Source: Actinomycetes bacterium (lineage in GTDB: Bacteria; Actinomycetota; Acidimicrobiia; Spongiisociales; UBA5794). Taken from it: 13,022 nt of DNA. Numbering within the stretch: the first letter of the stretch is position 1; every line of letters begins with the position of its first letter. Below, piece by piece: positions 1 through 7,093 of this stretch. A model generated the notes under the pieces. It was not told the DNA's origin, did no database searches, and saw nothing but the letters and a program-made list of their open reading frames with translations. The position numbers were made by a program, and so were the translations under genes. The stretch lies in the NCBI GenBank assembly GCA_023336875.1, contig JAMBLH010000270.1, forward strand, positions 1-13,022. The letters run 5' to 3'.

Positions 1-1808
1 AGCACTTCGGAGTCGACGCCCTCGAAATGCGAGAAGTCGAACCGGAGCCGGTCGGGTGCTACGAGCGATCCCTCCTGCTGCACGTGACTCCCGAGAACGT
101 CTCGCAATGCCCAATGAAGGATGTGGGTGCCAGAATGATTCTTCCTGATCCTCTCGCGCCTTGAACCGTCGATTACCGACTCGACGTCTTGGCCTGTCTG
201 GACATAGCCGGCAACGACCTCGCCCCGATGACCGTACACGCCCGGAAGATCGAGTTGTGTGTCGAGAACCTTCACCGATCCCGTCTCTGTCGTGATCGAA
301 CCCGTATCGCCCACCTGGCCACCCGCTTCTGCATAGAACGGAGACCGGCTGAGAAAGATCTCGACCTCCTGGCCCTGCTCGATCCGATCAACCGTCTCGC
401 CCTCTCGTAGGAGTGAGAGCACGACACCCAAGCCCTCAAGCTGGTTGTAGCCGATGAATTCCGTAGGTTCGATACCTCCGAGGACTCGCCGGTACAGGTT
501 CGTCGAATCATCGTCGGCAGCACCCTTGAACGCTGCCCTGGCGCGTTCCTTCTGCTGAAGCATCTCGCTGTCGAAGCCATCACGATCGACGGTCAAACTT
601 CTCTCGGCTGCAATCTCCTCAGTCAGTTCCACAGGAAACCCGAATGTGTCATGGAGTTTGAACGCCGTTGATCCAGGAATCTCCGTGGCTCCGTCGAGGC
701 CCGCAATCGCGACATCGAGCAACTGTTCACCCGATTCGAGTGTCCTGAGAAATCCCATCTCCTCGCGCTCGACGGTATCCTTGATGGTGTCCTGTCTCTC
801 GACGATGGCAGGAAACGCATCTCCCATCTCGGCTACGGTTGCATCCACGAGTGCTGCGGTTACGGGTTCTGTGGCTCCGAGCATGTGGGCGTGGCGCACA
901 GCTCTTCGGATCAGACGGCGCAAGATGTAGCCCCGTCCCTCATTGGATGGCACGACACCGTCCGAGATCAGGAACGTGAACGACCTGGCATGATCTGCAA
1001 CGATCCGAAGCGAAAGGTCCGTGCGCTCTGAGTCGCCGTATCTTGTGGCTGTTGCCGCCTCGGCGACGGCCATGACCGCTCGAACGGAATCTGTGTCGAA
1101 GAGAGAGTCGACGTCCTGAAGCACCATTGCCATGCGCTCAAGACCCATACCTGTGTCGATGGACTTCATAGGTAGGTCGCCAACGACGTGATATGGCTCG
1201 TCCTGGATGTACTGCATGAAGACAAGGTTCCAGATCTCGACGAACCGTTCCTCGTCTACGATCGGCCCGCCGTCAGGCCCGTACGCTGACCCTCTGTCGT
1301 AGAAGATCTCCGAGGATGGCCCGGCCGGACCTGCAACACCCATGTGCCAGAAGTTGTCCTTGTCTCTTCGCTGGAGCCGCTCGGGATCAATGCCGACGAC
1401 GTTGAGCCAGATGTCGGCTGCTTCGTCGTCTGTTTCGTGGACCGTAAACCAGAGCTTGTCCGGGTTGATGCCGTAGCCCTCGGTCAGAAGTTCATACGCC
1501 AAGGGAATGGCCTTCTCCTTGAAATACTCACCGAAGGAGAAATTGCCGAGCATCTCAAAGAAGGAGGCGTGTCGTGCCGTCGTGCCAAGTATGTCGATGT
1601 CCTCGGTACGCACACACTTCTGCGAGCTCACCGCGTTGGTATACGGAGCCTTCTCCTCGCCCAGGAGGTACGACTTGAACGGCACCATACCGGCAACAGT
1701 GAGGAGCAGTGTCGGATCGATCGGAATCAACGATGCAGAGGGCACCACAGTGTGGTCGCGTTCAGCAAAGAAGTCGATAAACGTGCGTCGGATTTCGTTG
1801 GTGTCCAT
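1..1808 (-). CDS. alaS: Alanyl-tRNA synthetase, 3' end cut by window edge
   Basis: Cytoplasmic class II synthetase that charges tRNA-Ala and edits mischarged Ser/Gly-tRNA-Ala. The frame is open from an ATG at 1808 to base 1, giving 602 codons of a protein usually near 880. The catalytic core includes SSQKCVRTEDID (about 61-72), HASFFEMLGNFSFGEYFKE (80-98), GPAGPSSEIFYDRG (160-173), SIDTGMGLERM (216-226) and EGRGYILRRLIRRAVRH (290-306). The editing domain has FYAEAGGQVGDTG (491-503) and the zinc motif HSGTH (558-562). The second editing zinc pair and the C-Ala domain lie outside the window. The loop reads GPAGP where many bacterial enzymes have GPCGP. The start is 11 bp after the stop of the small membrane gene, and no Shine-Dalgarno sequence is visible, so expression probably depends on that gene's transcript. 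Identity is secure. Confidence 0.97.
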   Translation of the reverse strand, partial: MDTNEIRRTFIDFFAERDHTVVPSASLIPIDPTLLLTVAGMVPFKSYLLGEEKAPYTNAVSSQKCVRTEDIDILGTTARHASFFEMLGNFSFGEYFKEKAIPLAYELLTEGYGINPDKLWFTVHETDDEAADIWLNVVGIDPERLQRRDKDNFWHMGVAGPAGPSSEIFYDRGSAYGPDGGPIVDEERFVEIWNLVFMQYIQDEPYHVVGDLPMKSIDTGMGLERMAMVLQDVDSLFDTDSVRAVMAVAEAATATRYGDSERTDLSLRIVADHARSFTFLISDGVVPSNEGRGYILRRLIRRAVRHAHMLGATEPVTAALVDATVAEMGDAFPAIVERQDTIKDTVEREEMGFLRTLESGEQLLDVAIAGLDGATEIPGSTAFKLHDTFGFPVELTEEIAAERSLTVDRDGFDSEMLQQKERARAAFKGAADDDSTNLYRRVLGGIEPTEFIGYNQLEGLGVVLSLLREGETVDRIEQGQEVEIFLSRSPFYAEAGGQVGDTGSITTETGSVKVLDTQLDLPGVYGHRGEVVAGYVQTGQDVESVIDGSRRERIRKNHSGTHILHWALRDVLGSHVQQEGSLVAPDRLRFDFSHFEGVDSEV

Positions 1809-1819
1809 GGCAGGCGAGG

Positions 1820-2044
1820 TTAGCCCGCGTAGGGCCCCGTCTCGTTCGGGACCTCCCGAAGAGCTGATCGCTGAAGCCTGATTCCAACCGCCTCGATCGT
1901 GTCTGCCGCCAGCGAGGCCGATGCTCTCGCAACGCCCTGAGGGGTCAGTTGCTCCTTCATGGTCCTGGCTCTGTTGACGACGAACAGCGTCGCGCCAAGC
2001 GTCGTAGCCGAACCAAGGGCGAACCATCGTGCGCGTGTGAACAT
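1820..2044 (-). CDS. Small single-pass membrane protein, DUF6167-like
   Basis: A 74-residue protein of unknown function. Residues 8-24 (ALGSATTLGATLFVVNR) form one hydrophobic segment preceded by Arg, followed by VNRARTMKEQLTPQGVARA and a helical tail with no catalytic motif. The layout (MF.R..WF start, a single membrane helix, a VNR then LTP motif) resembles, from memory, the actinobacterial DUF6167 proteins encoded just upstream of alaS in Streptomyces and relatives. The match in position strengthens this. It lies between rarA (54 bp upstream) and alaS (11 bp downstream). The ATG at 2044 has no Shine-Dalgarno sequence. Its role is not known; the family assignment is by motif and synteny, not by a search. 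Confidence 0.72.
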   Translation of the reverse strand: MFTRARWFALGSATTLGATLFVVNRARTMKEQLTPQGVARASASLAADTIEAVGIRLQRSALREVPNETGPYAG

Positions 2045-2098
2045 AGGTATGAGAGTAGACAGTCCACAGTTCTCAATTCACAGTACGAATTACTCGTA
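2045..2098 (-). other. Intergenic gap rarA / small membrane gene, with ACAGT repeats
   Basis: This 54-bp gap is the longest non-coding stretch in the left half. It holds three direct copies of ACAGT on the plus strand, at 2059-2063, 2066-2070 and 2080-2084, spaced 7 and 14 bp. There is also a short AATTC/GAATT inverted repeat with a 7-nt loop, too weak for a terminator. On the minus strand TACTCT (a TAnnnT-type -10) ends 7 nt before the ATG of the downstream gene, which would fit a leaderless transcript. This is a suggestion only: no matching -35 at normal spacing is visible. Confidence 0.25.
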
Positions 2099-3427
2099 TC
2101 AGCGGTTCTTGTTCAGGATCGTGTCGATCTTCTCGAGGCGCTCCGCAATGGCGCGCTCAGCACCGCTCAGCTTGGGACGATAAAGGATTGCTCCCTCGTG
2201 CGCGTCGGGAAGGTATTGCTGTTTCACAACGGATAGCTCCTCGTCGTGCGGGTAGATGTAGCCCACCCCGATGCCCATCTCCTTCTCGCCCTGAGTCGCT
2301 CCTGACCGAAGGTGTGCAGGCACCTCGCCCGGGGCTCCTTCAGTCACGATCTCGATCCCAGCGTGCATGGCACCCGTCACCGTGTTCGACTTTGGAGCAA
2401 GCGACAGGTACAGGGCCGCGTGGGTGAGTGCGTAGTTCGCCTCAGGGAGACCGACGACTTCAACTGACCTGAAGGCGTGGTGTGCAATGGCCAGTGCAGT
2501 GGGATCAGCTAGGCCAACATCCTCCGAGGCAAAGACGATCATCCGCCTCGCAATGAACTTGGGATCCTCCCCCGCCTCGACCATCATCTGGAGCCAGTAG
2601 GTTGCGGCGTCCGGATCCGAACCACGCATCGACTTGATGAATGCGGAGATCACGTCGTAGTGGCGGTCTCCCGCCCTGTCATAGCGAATAATGCGCCGTT
2701 GAAGGGCCTCCGCAACGGCGGCTTCACTCACGCTCCCTTCTCCCCTCCCCTGTGCAATCGTTGAGGCCATCTCGAGAGTGTTGAGCGCGAGCCTCGCATC
2801 GCCCCCCACACGCTCCGCAAGTGCTTCCGTTGCGGCGACATCGATAGGGAAACCTGTGCCACGCATGGAATCCGAAGCCGCGCGCTCGATCAACTCCGCG
2901 ACCTCATCGGGGGTAAGCGGCTCAGTCCGAAATACGGTGGCCCGAGATATCAGTGGACCGTTGACCTCAAAGAACGGATTCTCGGTTGTTGCTCCGACGA
3001 GGATGATGATTCCGTCCTCGACGCCTGGAAGCAGCGCATCCTGCTGGGCCTTGTTGAATCGGTGAATCTCGTCAATGAAGAGAACCGTTCGGCCGCGACC
3101 CTCGCCCAGGCGCTGTTCCGCCCTTGCGAGCACCTCGCGCACATCCTTGACGCCAGCATTCGTAGCTGAGAGTTGCTCGAAATGTGCACCGGTGGAAGTT
3201 GAGATAAGTCGTGCGAGGGTCGTCTTCCCCGAACCCGGCGGACCCCAGAGAATCAACGACGAGAGCTTGCCCATCTCGACCATGGAGCGAAACGCAGCAC
3301 CTTCACCAAGGAGGTGCGACTGGCCCTGCACCTCGGCCAGATCTCTTGGGCGCATCCTCGCAGGCAGCGGCGCCTGGGCTCGGGTCAAATCTTCCCGATT
3401 GGCAGCAAAGAGATCATCGGCGGTCAT
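2099..3427 (-). CDS. rarA: Replication-associated recombination protein A (AAA+ ATPase, MgsA/RarA)
   Basis: Clamp-loader-like AAA+ ATPase acting at stalled replication forks and single-strand/double-strand DNA ends, related to eukaryotic WRNIP1/Mgs1. At 442 residues it has the usual family length. Visible motifs: N-terminal LPARMRPRDLAEVQGQSHLL (21-40), Walker A GPPGSGKTT (62-70), Walker B VLFIDEIHRFNK (115-126), sensor 1 GATTENPFF (145-153), the arginine region ISRATVF (160-166), sensor 2 GGDARLALNTLE (208-219), and the C-terminal MRGSDPDAATYW and ARRMIVFASEDVGLADP blocks typical of RarA. The ATG overlaps the aspS stop by one base (TGATG), which suggests translational coupling; only a weak CAGGG precedes it. 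Placement after aspS is common in actinobacteria. No oddities seen. Confidence 0.96.
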   Translation of the reverse strand: MTADDLFAANREDLTRAQAPLPARMRPRDLAEVQGQSHLLGEGAAFRSMVEMGKLSSLILWGPPGSGKTTLARLISTSTGAHFEQLSATNAGVKDVREVLARAEQRLGEGRGRTVLFIDEIHRFNKAQQDALLPGVEDGIIILVGATTENPFFEVNGPLISRATVFRTEPLTPDEVAELIERAASDSMRGTGFPIDVAATEALAERVGGDARLALNTLEMASTIAQGRGEGSVSEAAVAEALQRRIIRYDRAGDRHYDVISAFIKSMRGSDPDAATYWLQMMVEAGEDPKFIARRMIVFASEDVGLADPTALAIAHHAFRSVEVVGLPEANYALTHAALYLSLAPKSNTVTGAMHAGIEIVTEGAPGEVPAHLRSGATQGEKEMGIGVGYIYPHDEELSVVKQQYLPDAHEGAILYRPKLSGAERAIAERLEKIDTILNKNR

Positions 3428-5223
3428 CAGCCCTGGTCAACGCCTTCCTCTTCGGCCCATGACACCACGACCTCAGGCCTGATGTCGATTCCAAGCTCAT
3501 CCAACTGCTGCTCGTCGACCCTACTGGGCGAACCTGTCAGGGGGTCGGCTCCGGTTTGGGTCTTCGGAAACGGGATGATCTCACGGATATTCGGCTCATT
3601 TCTCAGGATGCTCACGAAACGGTCGATGCCGATTGCGAACCCAGCGTGTGGTGGAGTGCCGTATCGAAGGGCTTCAAGGAACCACCCGAAGCGCGATTCC
3701 GCATCCTCATCGCTTATGTCCATTACCTCGAACACCTTCGCCTGCACCTCTGGATCGTGGATCCTGACGCTCCCTGAGCCGAGCTCGGATCCGTTGAGTA
3801 CGAGGTCATACGCCTTCGAGACGGCAGTTTCGGGGCTATTCACAAGCGTGGCGACATCGCCAGGATCTGTGAACGGATGGTGTGCGGGAGACAGACTTCC
3901 GTCCTCGTTGACGTCAAAGACAGGGAAATCGACCACGAAGGCGAACGCGAGTTCATCGTTCCCCTCTGGTCGGCCGACGTCAAGCCGGATCTGGCCGAGG
4001 AGTTTTGCCACCGCGACGGTCTCGTCGGCCGCGATGAGCAATGTGTCCCCGGCGCCAGCAGCAAGGGCAGTTCTCACTCCCTCGATCTCGGATTCGGAGA
4101 GGAATTTCGCGACAGGAGACCGAAGCGTTCCTCCCTCCTCCACGACCATCCACACAAGTCCCTTTGCTCCGAGCTCCTGTGCCCTCGCCACAAGCCCGTC
4201 CAGACCCGACCTGGACAGTTCGAGTTGGCCTCCGTTGATCCCGCGAACCGTGCCACCGGACTCAAGTACTCCTGCAAACGCTTTGAACTGTGTGTCGGCG
4301 AAGATCGCGGACAGGTCCGTGATCTCCATCCCAAAACGGAGGTCGGGTTTGTCCGTACCGAACCTCTCCATCGCGTCGGAATGGGTCATTCGGAGAAAAG
4401 GAAGCGCGACCTCTTCGTCTCGAAGTTCTTTGACAACCTCGGCAACGATCTGCTCGAGTACCTGGAGCACGTCTTCCTGACCCCAGAACGATCCCTCGAG
4501 GTCGAGTTGGGTGAACTCGATTTGGCGATCTGCCCTGAAATCCTCGTCGCGGTAGCATTTGGCGACCTGGTAGTACCTCTCAACACCACCAATCATCAGG
4601 AGCTGTTTGAAGAGTTGGGGCGATTGGGGAAGTGCGTAGAACTTCCCAGGGCGCAACCGAGACGGTACGAGCATATCTCGGGCGCCCTCGGGGGTTGATG
4701 CGATCAGGGTTGGTGTCTCCACCTCCAAGAATCCGTCCCGGTCCATGACGCGGCGCATTGCGCCGATCGCCTTCGACCTTGCCTTCAGGTTTTCGGCCAT
4801 CCGTGTTCTGCGCATGTCGAGATATCGGTATTGGAGCCGCTTCGATTCATCGATGTCCACGCGTTCATCGATCTGAAAAGGAAGAGCCGCCGAAGGACTG
4901 AGAACGTTGAGACCGCCTGCAACTACCTCTACCTCACCTGTCGGGAGGGCAGAATTGACTGTCCCATCCGGCCTTGGACGGACAGTGCCGGTGACTTGGA
5001 TGCAGTACTCGCTCCGAAGTCCATGCAGCACGTCGTCGTCTGCGGGAGCATCCTCAGGGTTGAGGACGACCTGGACAATGCCTGACGCGTCCCTGAGGTC
5101 GATGAAGATCACGCCACCGTGGTCGCGCCGACGAGCCACCCATCCAGCCAGGGTGACTGTGTCGCCGACCTGGTCGGTTCGGATCTCTCCTGCACCGATG
5201 GTTTTCATCGGGCCTGTAGCCAT
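3427..5223 (-). CDS. aspS: Aspartyl-tRNA synthetase, bacterial type (probably non-discriminating)
   Basis: Class IIb synthetase that charges tRNA-Asp and possibly tRNA-Asn. The 598 residues match bacterial-type AspRS. Order: OB-fold anticodon domain (about 1-105, with GWVARRRDHGGVIFIDLRD at 27-45), catalytic core with QSPQLFKQLLM (200-210) and motif 2 YRDEDFRADRQIEFTQLD (224-241), the bacterial GAD insertion (about 300-420), and motif 3 HAGFAIGIDRF ahead of TQTGADPLTGSPS. His35 in RRDHGG is the residue type linked to non-discriminating AspRS in Pseudomonas, where E. coli has Leu. Start choice: an ATG at 5223 has a strong AAAGGAG 8 nt upstream inside hisS; an ATG at 5208 (Met6) would give a neat 4-nt overlap with the hisS stop but lacks such spacing. 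I prefer 5223, which overlaps hisS by 19 bp. Confidence 0.97.
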   Translation of the reverse strand: MATGPMKTIGAGEIRTDQVGDTVTLAGWVARRRDHGGVIFIDLRDASGIVQVVLNPEDAPADDDVLHGLRSEYCIQVTGTVRPRPDGTVNSALPTGEVEVVAGGLNVLSPSAALPFQIDERVDIDESKRLQYRYLDMRRTRMAENLKARSKAIGAMRRVMDRDGFLEVETPTLIASTPEGARDMLVPSRLRPGKFYALPQSPQLFKQLLMIGGVERYYQVAKCYRDEDFRADRQIEFTQLDLEGSFWGQEDVLQVLEQIVAEVVKELRDEEVALPFLRMTHSDAMERFGTDKPDLRFGMEITDLSAIFADTQFKAFAGVLESGGTVRGINGGQLELSRSGLDGLVARAQELGAKGLVWMVVEEGGTLRSPVAKFLSESEIEGVRTALAAGAGDTLLIAADETVAVAKLLGQIRLDVGRPEGNDELAFAFVVDFPVFDVNEDGSLSPAHHPFTDPGDVATLVNSPETAVSKAYDLVLNGSELGSGSVRIHDPEVQAKVFEVMDISDEDAESRFGWFLEALRYGTPPHAGFAIGIDRFVSILRNEPNIREIIPFPKTQTGADPLTGSPSRVDEQQLDELGIDIRPEVVVSWAEEEGVDQG

Positions 5224-6440
5224 CTCTTGATCTCCTTTGCTGGTAGCAATTCCTGAGTTGCCGTTCCGAGGTCCTTCACAGTGACGTCACCGTCTGCCCA
5301 TTCGGAACCGACAACGATTGCTGCCCTGGCGCCCCGTTTGTCTGCATCCTTGAATTGTGCCTTTACAGACCGCTGCATGTCGCCCATGTCGATGCGTAGC
5401 CCTTCGGCTCGTAGCGCGGATGTCAATATCCGCGCAGAGCTCCGAAGGGCTTCCTCGGCAACGATGACGAAGCCATCGAGGACGGGCCCATCATCCTCGG
5501 AGGTTGACGCAAGAAGGATCCGATCAACGCCCATTGCAAGACCCACAGCTGGGGTTGGCTTTCCTCCGAGTACCTCGAAGAGACCGTCGTACCGTCCTCC
5601 ACCTCCGACCGAACTCTGCGCCGCGTCGTATCGCGTAGGTACGTACTCCCAGACGGTTCTTGTGTAGTAGTCGAGTCCGCGTACGAGCTTGTCATCGATG
5701 ACGTATTGGAGACCGATGGCATCGAGGCCAGATCTGACCTGATCGAAGTGGTCCCTGGCTGACTCTCCAAGGTAGTCGAGGGGCACAGGTGCATTGGCCA
5801 GTACCTCCTGGTCGGCCCTGGAATCGAGCACCCGCATCGGGTTGCTTTCCACCCTGGCCTTCGAATCACCGGACAGATCCTCGAACCGATCGATGAGGTA
5901 CTCGCGAATGGCGGTCCGGTACGCCGCCCTATCCTGTGGATCACCAATGGAATTGAGGCGGATCTCGACATTGGGCACACCAAGACGCTCGAGGAGCCGA
6001 TAGCCGAATTCGATGACCTCACAATCTGCCTCAGCAGAAGATGATCCAAGATATTCGACACCTGCTTGGAGGAACTGACGGGTGCGGCCCTTCTGGGGTC
6101 GTTCATATCGGAACATTTCGCCCCAATACGCGCCCTTGAATCTGCCCTGTACTCCCCCTGCCTGAATAGCAGCCCGCACAACCGACGCGGTCATCTCCGG
6201 TCTGAGCGTCACGGATCTACCGCCCTTGTCCGTGAACGTGTACATCTGTTTCTCAACGACGTCTGTGCCCGTTCCCACGGCCCGCGAGAAGACATCCGTA
6301 TCCTCGAACATGGGCGTGAGGATCAGGTCATATCCGAATTCAGCACTGAGGACGTCGAACACGTTCCTGGCTTGTCTCCACCGCTCGGAATTGGGGGGGA
6401 GTACGTCGTAGGTGCCTTTGGGCGCACGGTATTTGGTCAA
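5205..6440 (-). CDS. hisS: Histidyl-tRNA synthetase
   Basis: Class IIa synthetase that charges tRNA-His in the cytoplasm. From the TTG at 6440 it has 411 residues, normal for the family, beginning (M)TKYRAPKGTYDVLPP. Motifs: LTPMFEDTDVFSRAVGTGTD (41-60), TLRPEMTASVVRA (78-90), motif 2 FRYERPQKGRTRQFLQAG (110-127), HisA RGLDYYTRTVWEY (254-266), GGGGRYDGL (279-287), motif 3 GLAMGVDRILL (300-310), then an anticodon-binding domain to the end. The frame stays open upstream to 6665, but that extension lies entirely over the metallo-hydrolase gene and does not look like HisRS. The TTG has AGGAG 5 nt upstream and overlaps the preceding stop as TTGA, so it is the probable start. The 3' end overlaps aspS by 19 bp. 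The start is good but not proven; identity is secure. Confidence 0.95.
   Translation of the reverse strand: MTKYRAPKGTYDVLPPNSERWRQARNVFDVLSAEFGYDLILTPMFEDTDVFSRAVGTGTDVVEKQMYTFTDKGGRSVTLRPEMTASVVRAAIQAGGVQGRFKGAYWGEMFRYERPQKGRTRQFLQAGVEYLGSSSAEADCEVIEFGYRLLERLGVPNVEIRLNSIGDPQDRAAYRTAIREYLIDRFEDLSGDSKARVESNPMRVLDSRADQEVLANAPVPLDYLGESARDHFDQVRSGLDAIGLQYVIDDKLVRGLDYYTRTVWEYVPTRYDAAQSSVGGGGRYDGLFEVLGGKPTPAVGLAMGVDRILLASTSEDDGPVLDGFVIVAEEALRSSARILTSALRAEGLRIDMGDMQRSVKAQFKDADKRGARAAIVVGSEWADGDVTVKDLGTATQELLPAKEIKRWLQAR
5232..5238 (-). promoter_or_regulatory. Shine-Dalgarno sequence for aspS, inside hisS
   Basis: AAAGGAG on the minus strand, 8 nt before the ATG at 5223. It lies within the last codons of hisS (encoding AKEIKRW), so the hisS C-terminus is read as protein and as the aspS ribosome-binding site. 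It decides the aspS start in favour of 5223 over 5208. It is the strongest such site in the window. Confidence 0.75.
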
Positions 6441-7093
6441 AGCAGCTCCTGGAGGAACGGATTGTGCATCCGTTCGGCAGCAAGAGTAGTGGTGGGGCCG
6501 TGACCCGGCTGCACGGACGTCTCGACCGGGAGGGGAAGAACACGTGTCGCCATTGACTCCATGAGCGTGTCGTACGAACCGCCTGGCAGATCCGTCCTGC
6601 CTATGGAGCCCTGGAACAGCTGATCGCCGGAGAAGAGCACGCCTTCGTTCGCGAGATAGAAGCAACAGTGGCCTGGTGTGTGTCCTGGTGTATGGAGTAC
6701 ATCGAGCGAGAGCCCCGAGATGTCGAGCGTCTGTCCATCAAAGAGATCAGAGAATGTCGTGGTCACCAGCTCGTCCTCTCCTGCGTCGTAGCTCGGACCG
6801 AGAAGCGCACGGAGTTGCTCACCAGGGTGCCGAGCCATGTTCAGGTCAGCCGGATGGAGATATGCGGTGATCGTTGGAGATACAACGCCGTCGATCCCTC
6901 CGACATGATCGATGTGTCCGTGGGTTACGAGTACCGCCACGGGCGTGAGATCGTGGCGTGCCAGGAGTTCACCAACTCCCTCCGGATCGGGCGGGGCATC
7001 TATGACAACGGCTGGTCCCCCCGATTCGGGTGCGATCACGTATGTATTGGTCTGGAAATGCCACAGCGGCGCTGCGTCGAGCAATACGGTCAT
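6437..7093 (-). CDS. MBL-fold metallo-hydrolase, glyoxalase II-like
   Basis: A 218-residue cytosolic metallo-beta-lactamase-fold hydrolase without a signal peptide. The dinuclear metal site is intact: THGHIDH (His58, His60, Asp62, His63), His138 in HTPGHTPG (134-141), Asp157 in FSGDQLF (154-160), and His198 in QPGHGP (195-200). The GSIGRTDLPGG block (162-172) is typical of the short YcbL-like glyoxalase II group rather than of full-length GloB, and there is no separate glutathione-binding C-terminal domain. The true substrate is therefore unknown; a thioester or another small-molecule ester is plausible. The ATG overlaps the relA stop as ATGA, and its own stop overlaps the hisS TTG. An MBL hydrolase between relA and hisS is a known actinobacterial arrangement. 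Confidence 0.92.
   Translation of the reverse strand: MTVLLDAAPLWHFQTNTYVIAPESGGPAVVIDAPPDPEGVGELLARHDLTPVAVLVTHGHIDHVGGIDGVVSPTITAYLHPADLNMARHPGEQLRALLGPSYDAGEDELVTTTFSDLFDGQTLDISGLSLDVLHTPGHTPGHCCFYLANEGVLFSGDQLFQGSIGRTDLPGGSYDTLMESMATRVLPLPVETSVQPGHGPTTTLAAERMHNPFLQELL
6446..6450 (-). promoter_or_regulatory. Shine-Dalgarno sequence for hisS TTG start
   Basis: AGGAG on the minus strand, 5 nt before the TTG at 6440 and inside the last codons of the metallo-hydrolase gene (encoding LQELL). Together with the TTGA overlap it supports a non-ATG start for hisS. Confidence 0.6.

Noticed and set aside
1344..1823. 159-codon plus-strand frame over the start of alaS
   Set aside because: It is antisense to the conserved AlaRS catalytic core and has no motif support.
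2075..2091. AATTC/GAATT inverted repeat after rarA as a terminator
   Set aside because: The stem is only 5 bp and AT-rich with a 7-nt loop and no T-run, too weak for termination.
3314..4480. 388-codon open frame on the plus strand across rarA and aspS
   Set aside because: It is fully antisense to two clearly conserved genes, is rich in Ser, Arg and Pro without recognisable motifs, and reflects the codon bias of the minus-strand genes.
3877..4698. 273-codon open frame on the plus strand inside aspS
   Set aside because: It is antisense to the AspRS catalytic and GAD regions, shows no domain pattern, and overlaps another antisense frame, so it is a shadow.
6441..6665. Upstream extension of hisS to an ATG at 6665
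   Set aside because: It overlaps the conserved metallo-hydrolase gene completely and the added residues do not resemble a HisRS N-terminus, which begins at MTKYRAPKGTYDVLP.
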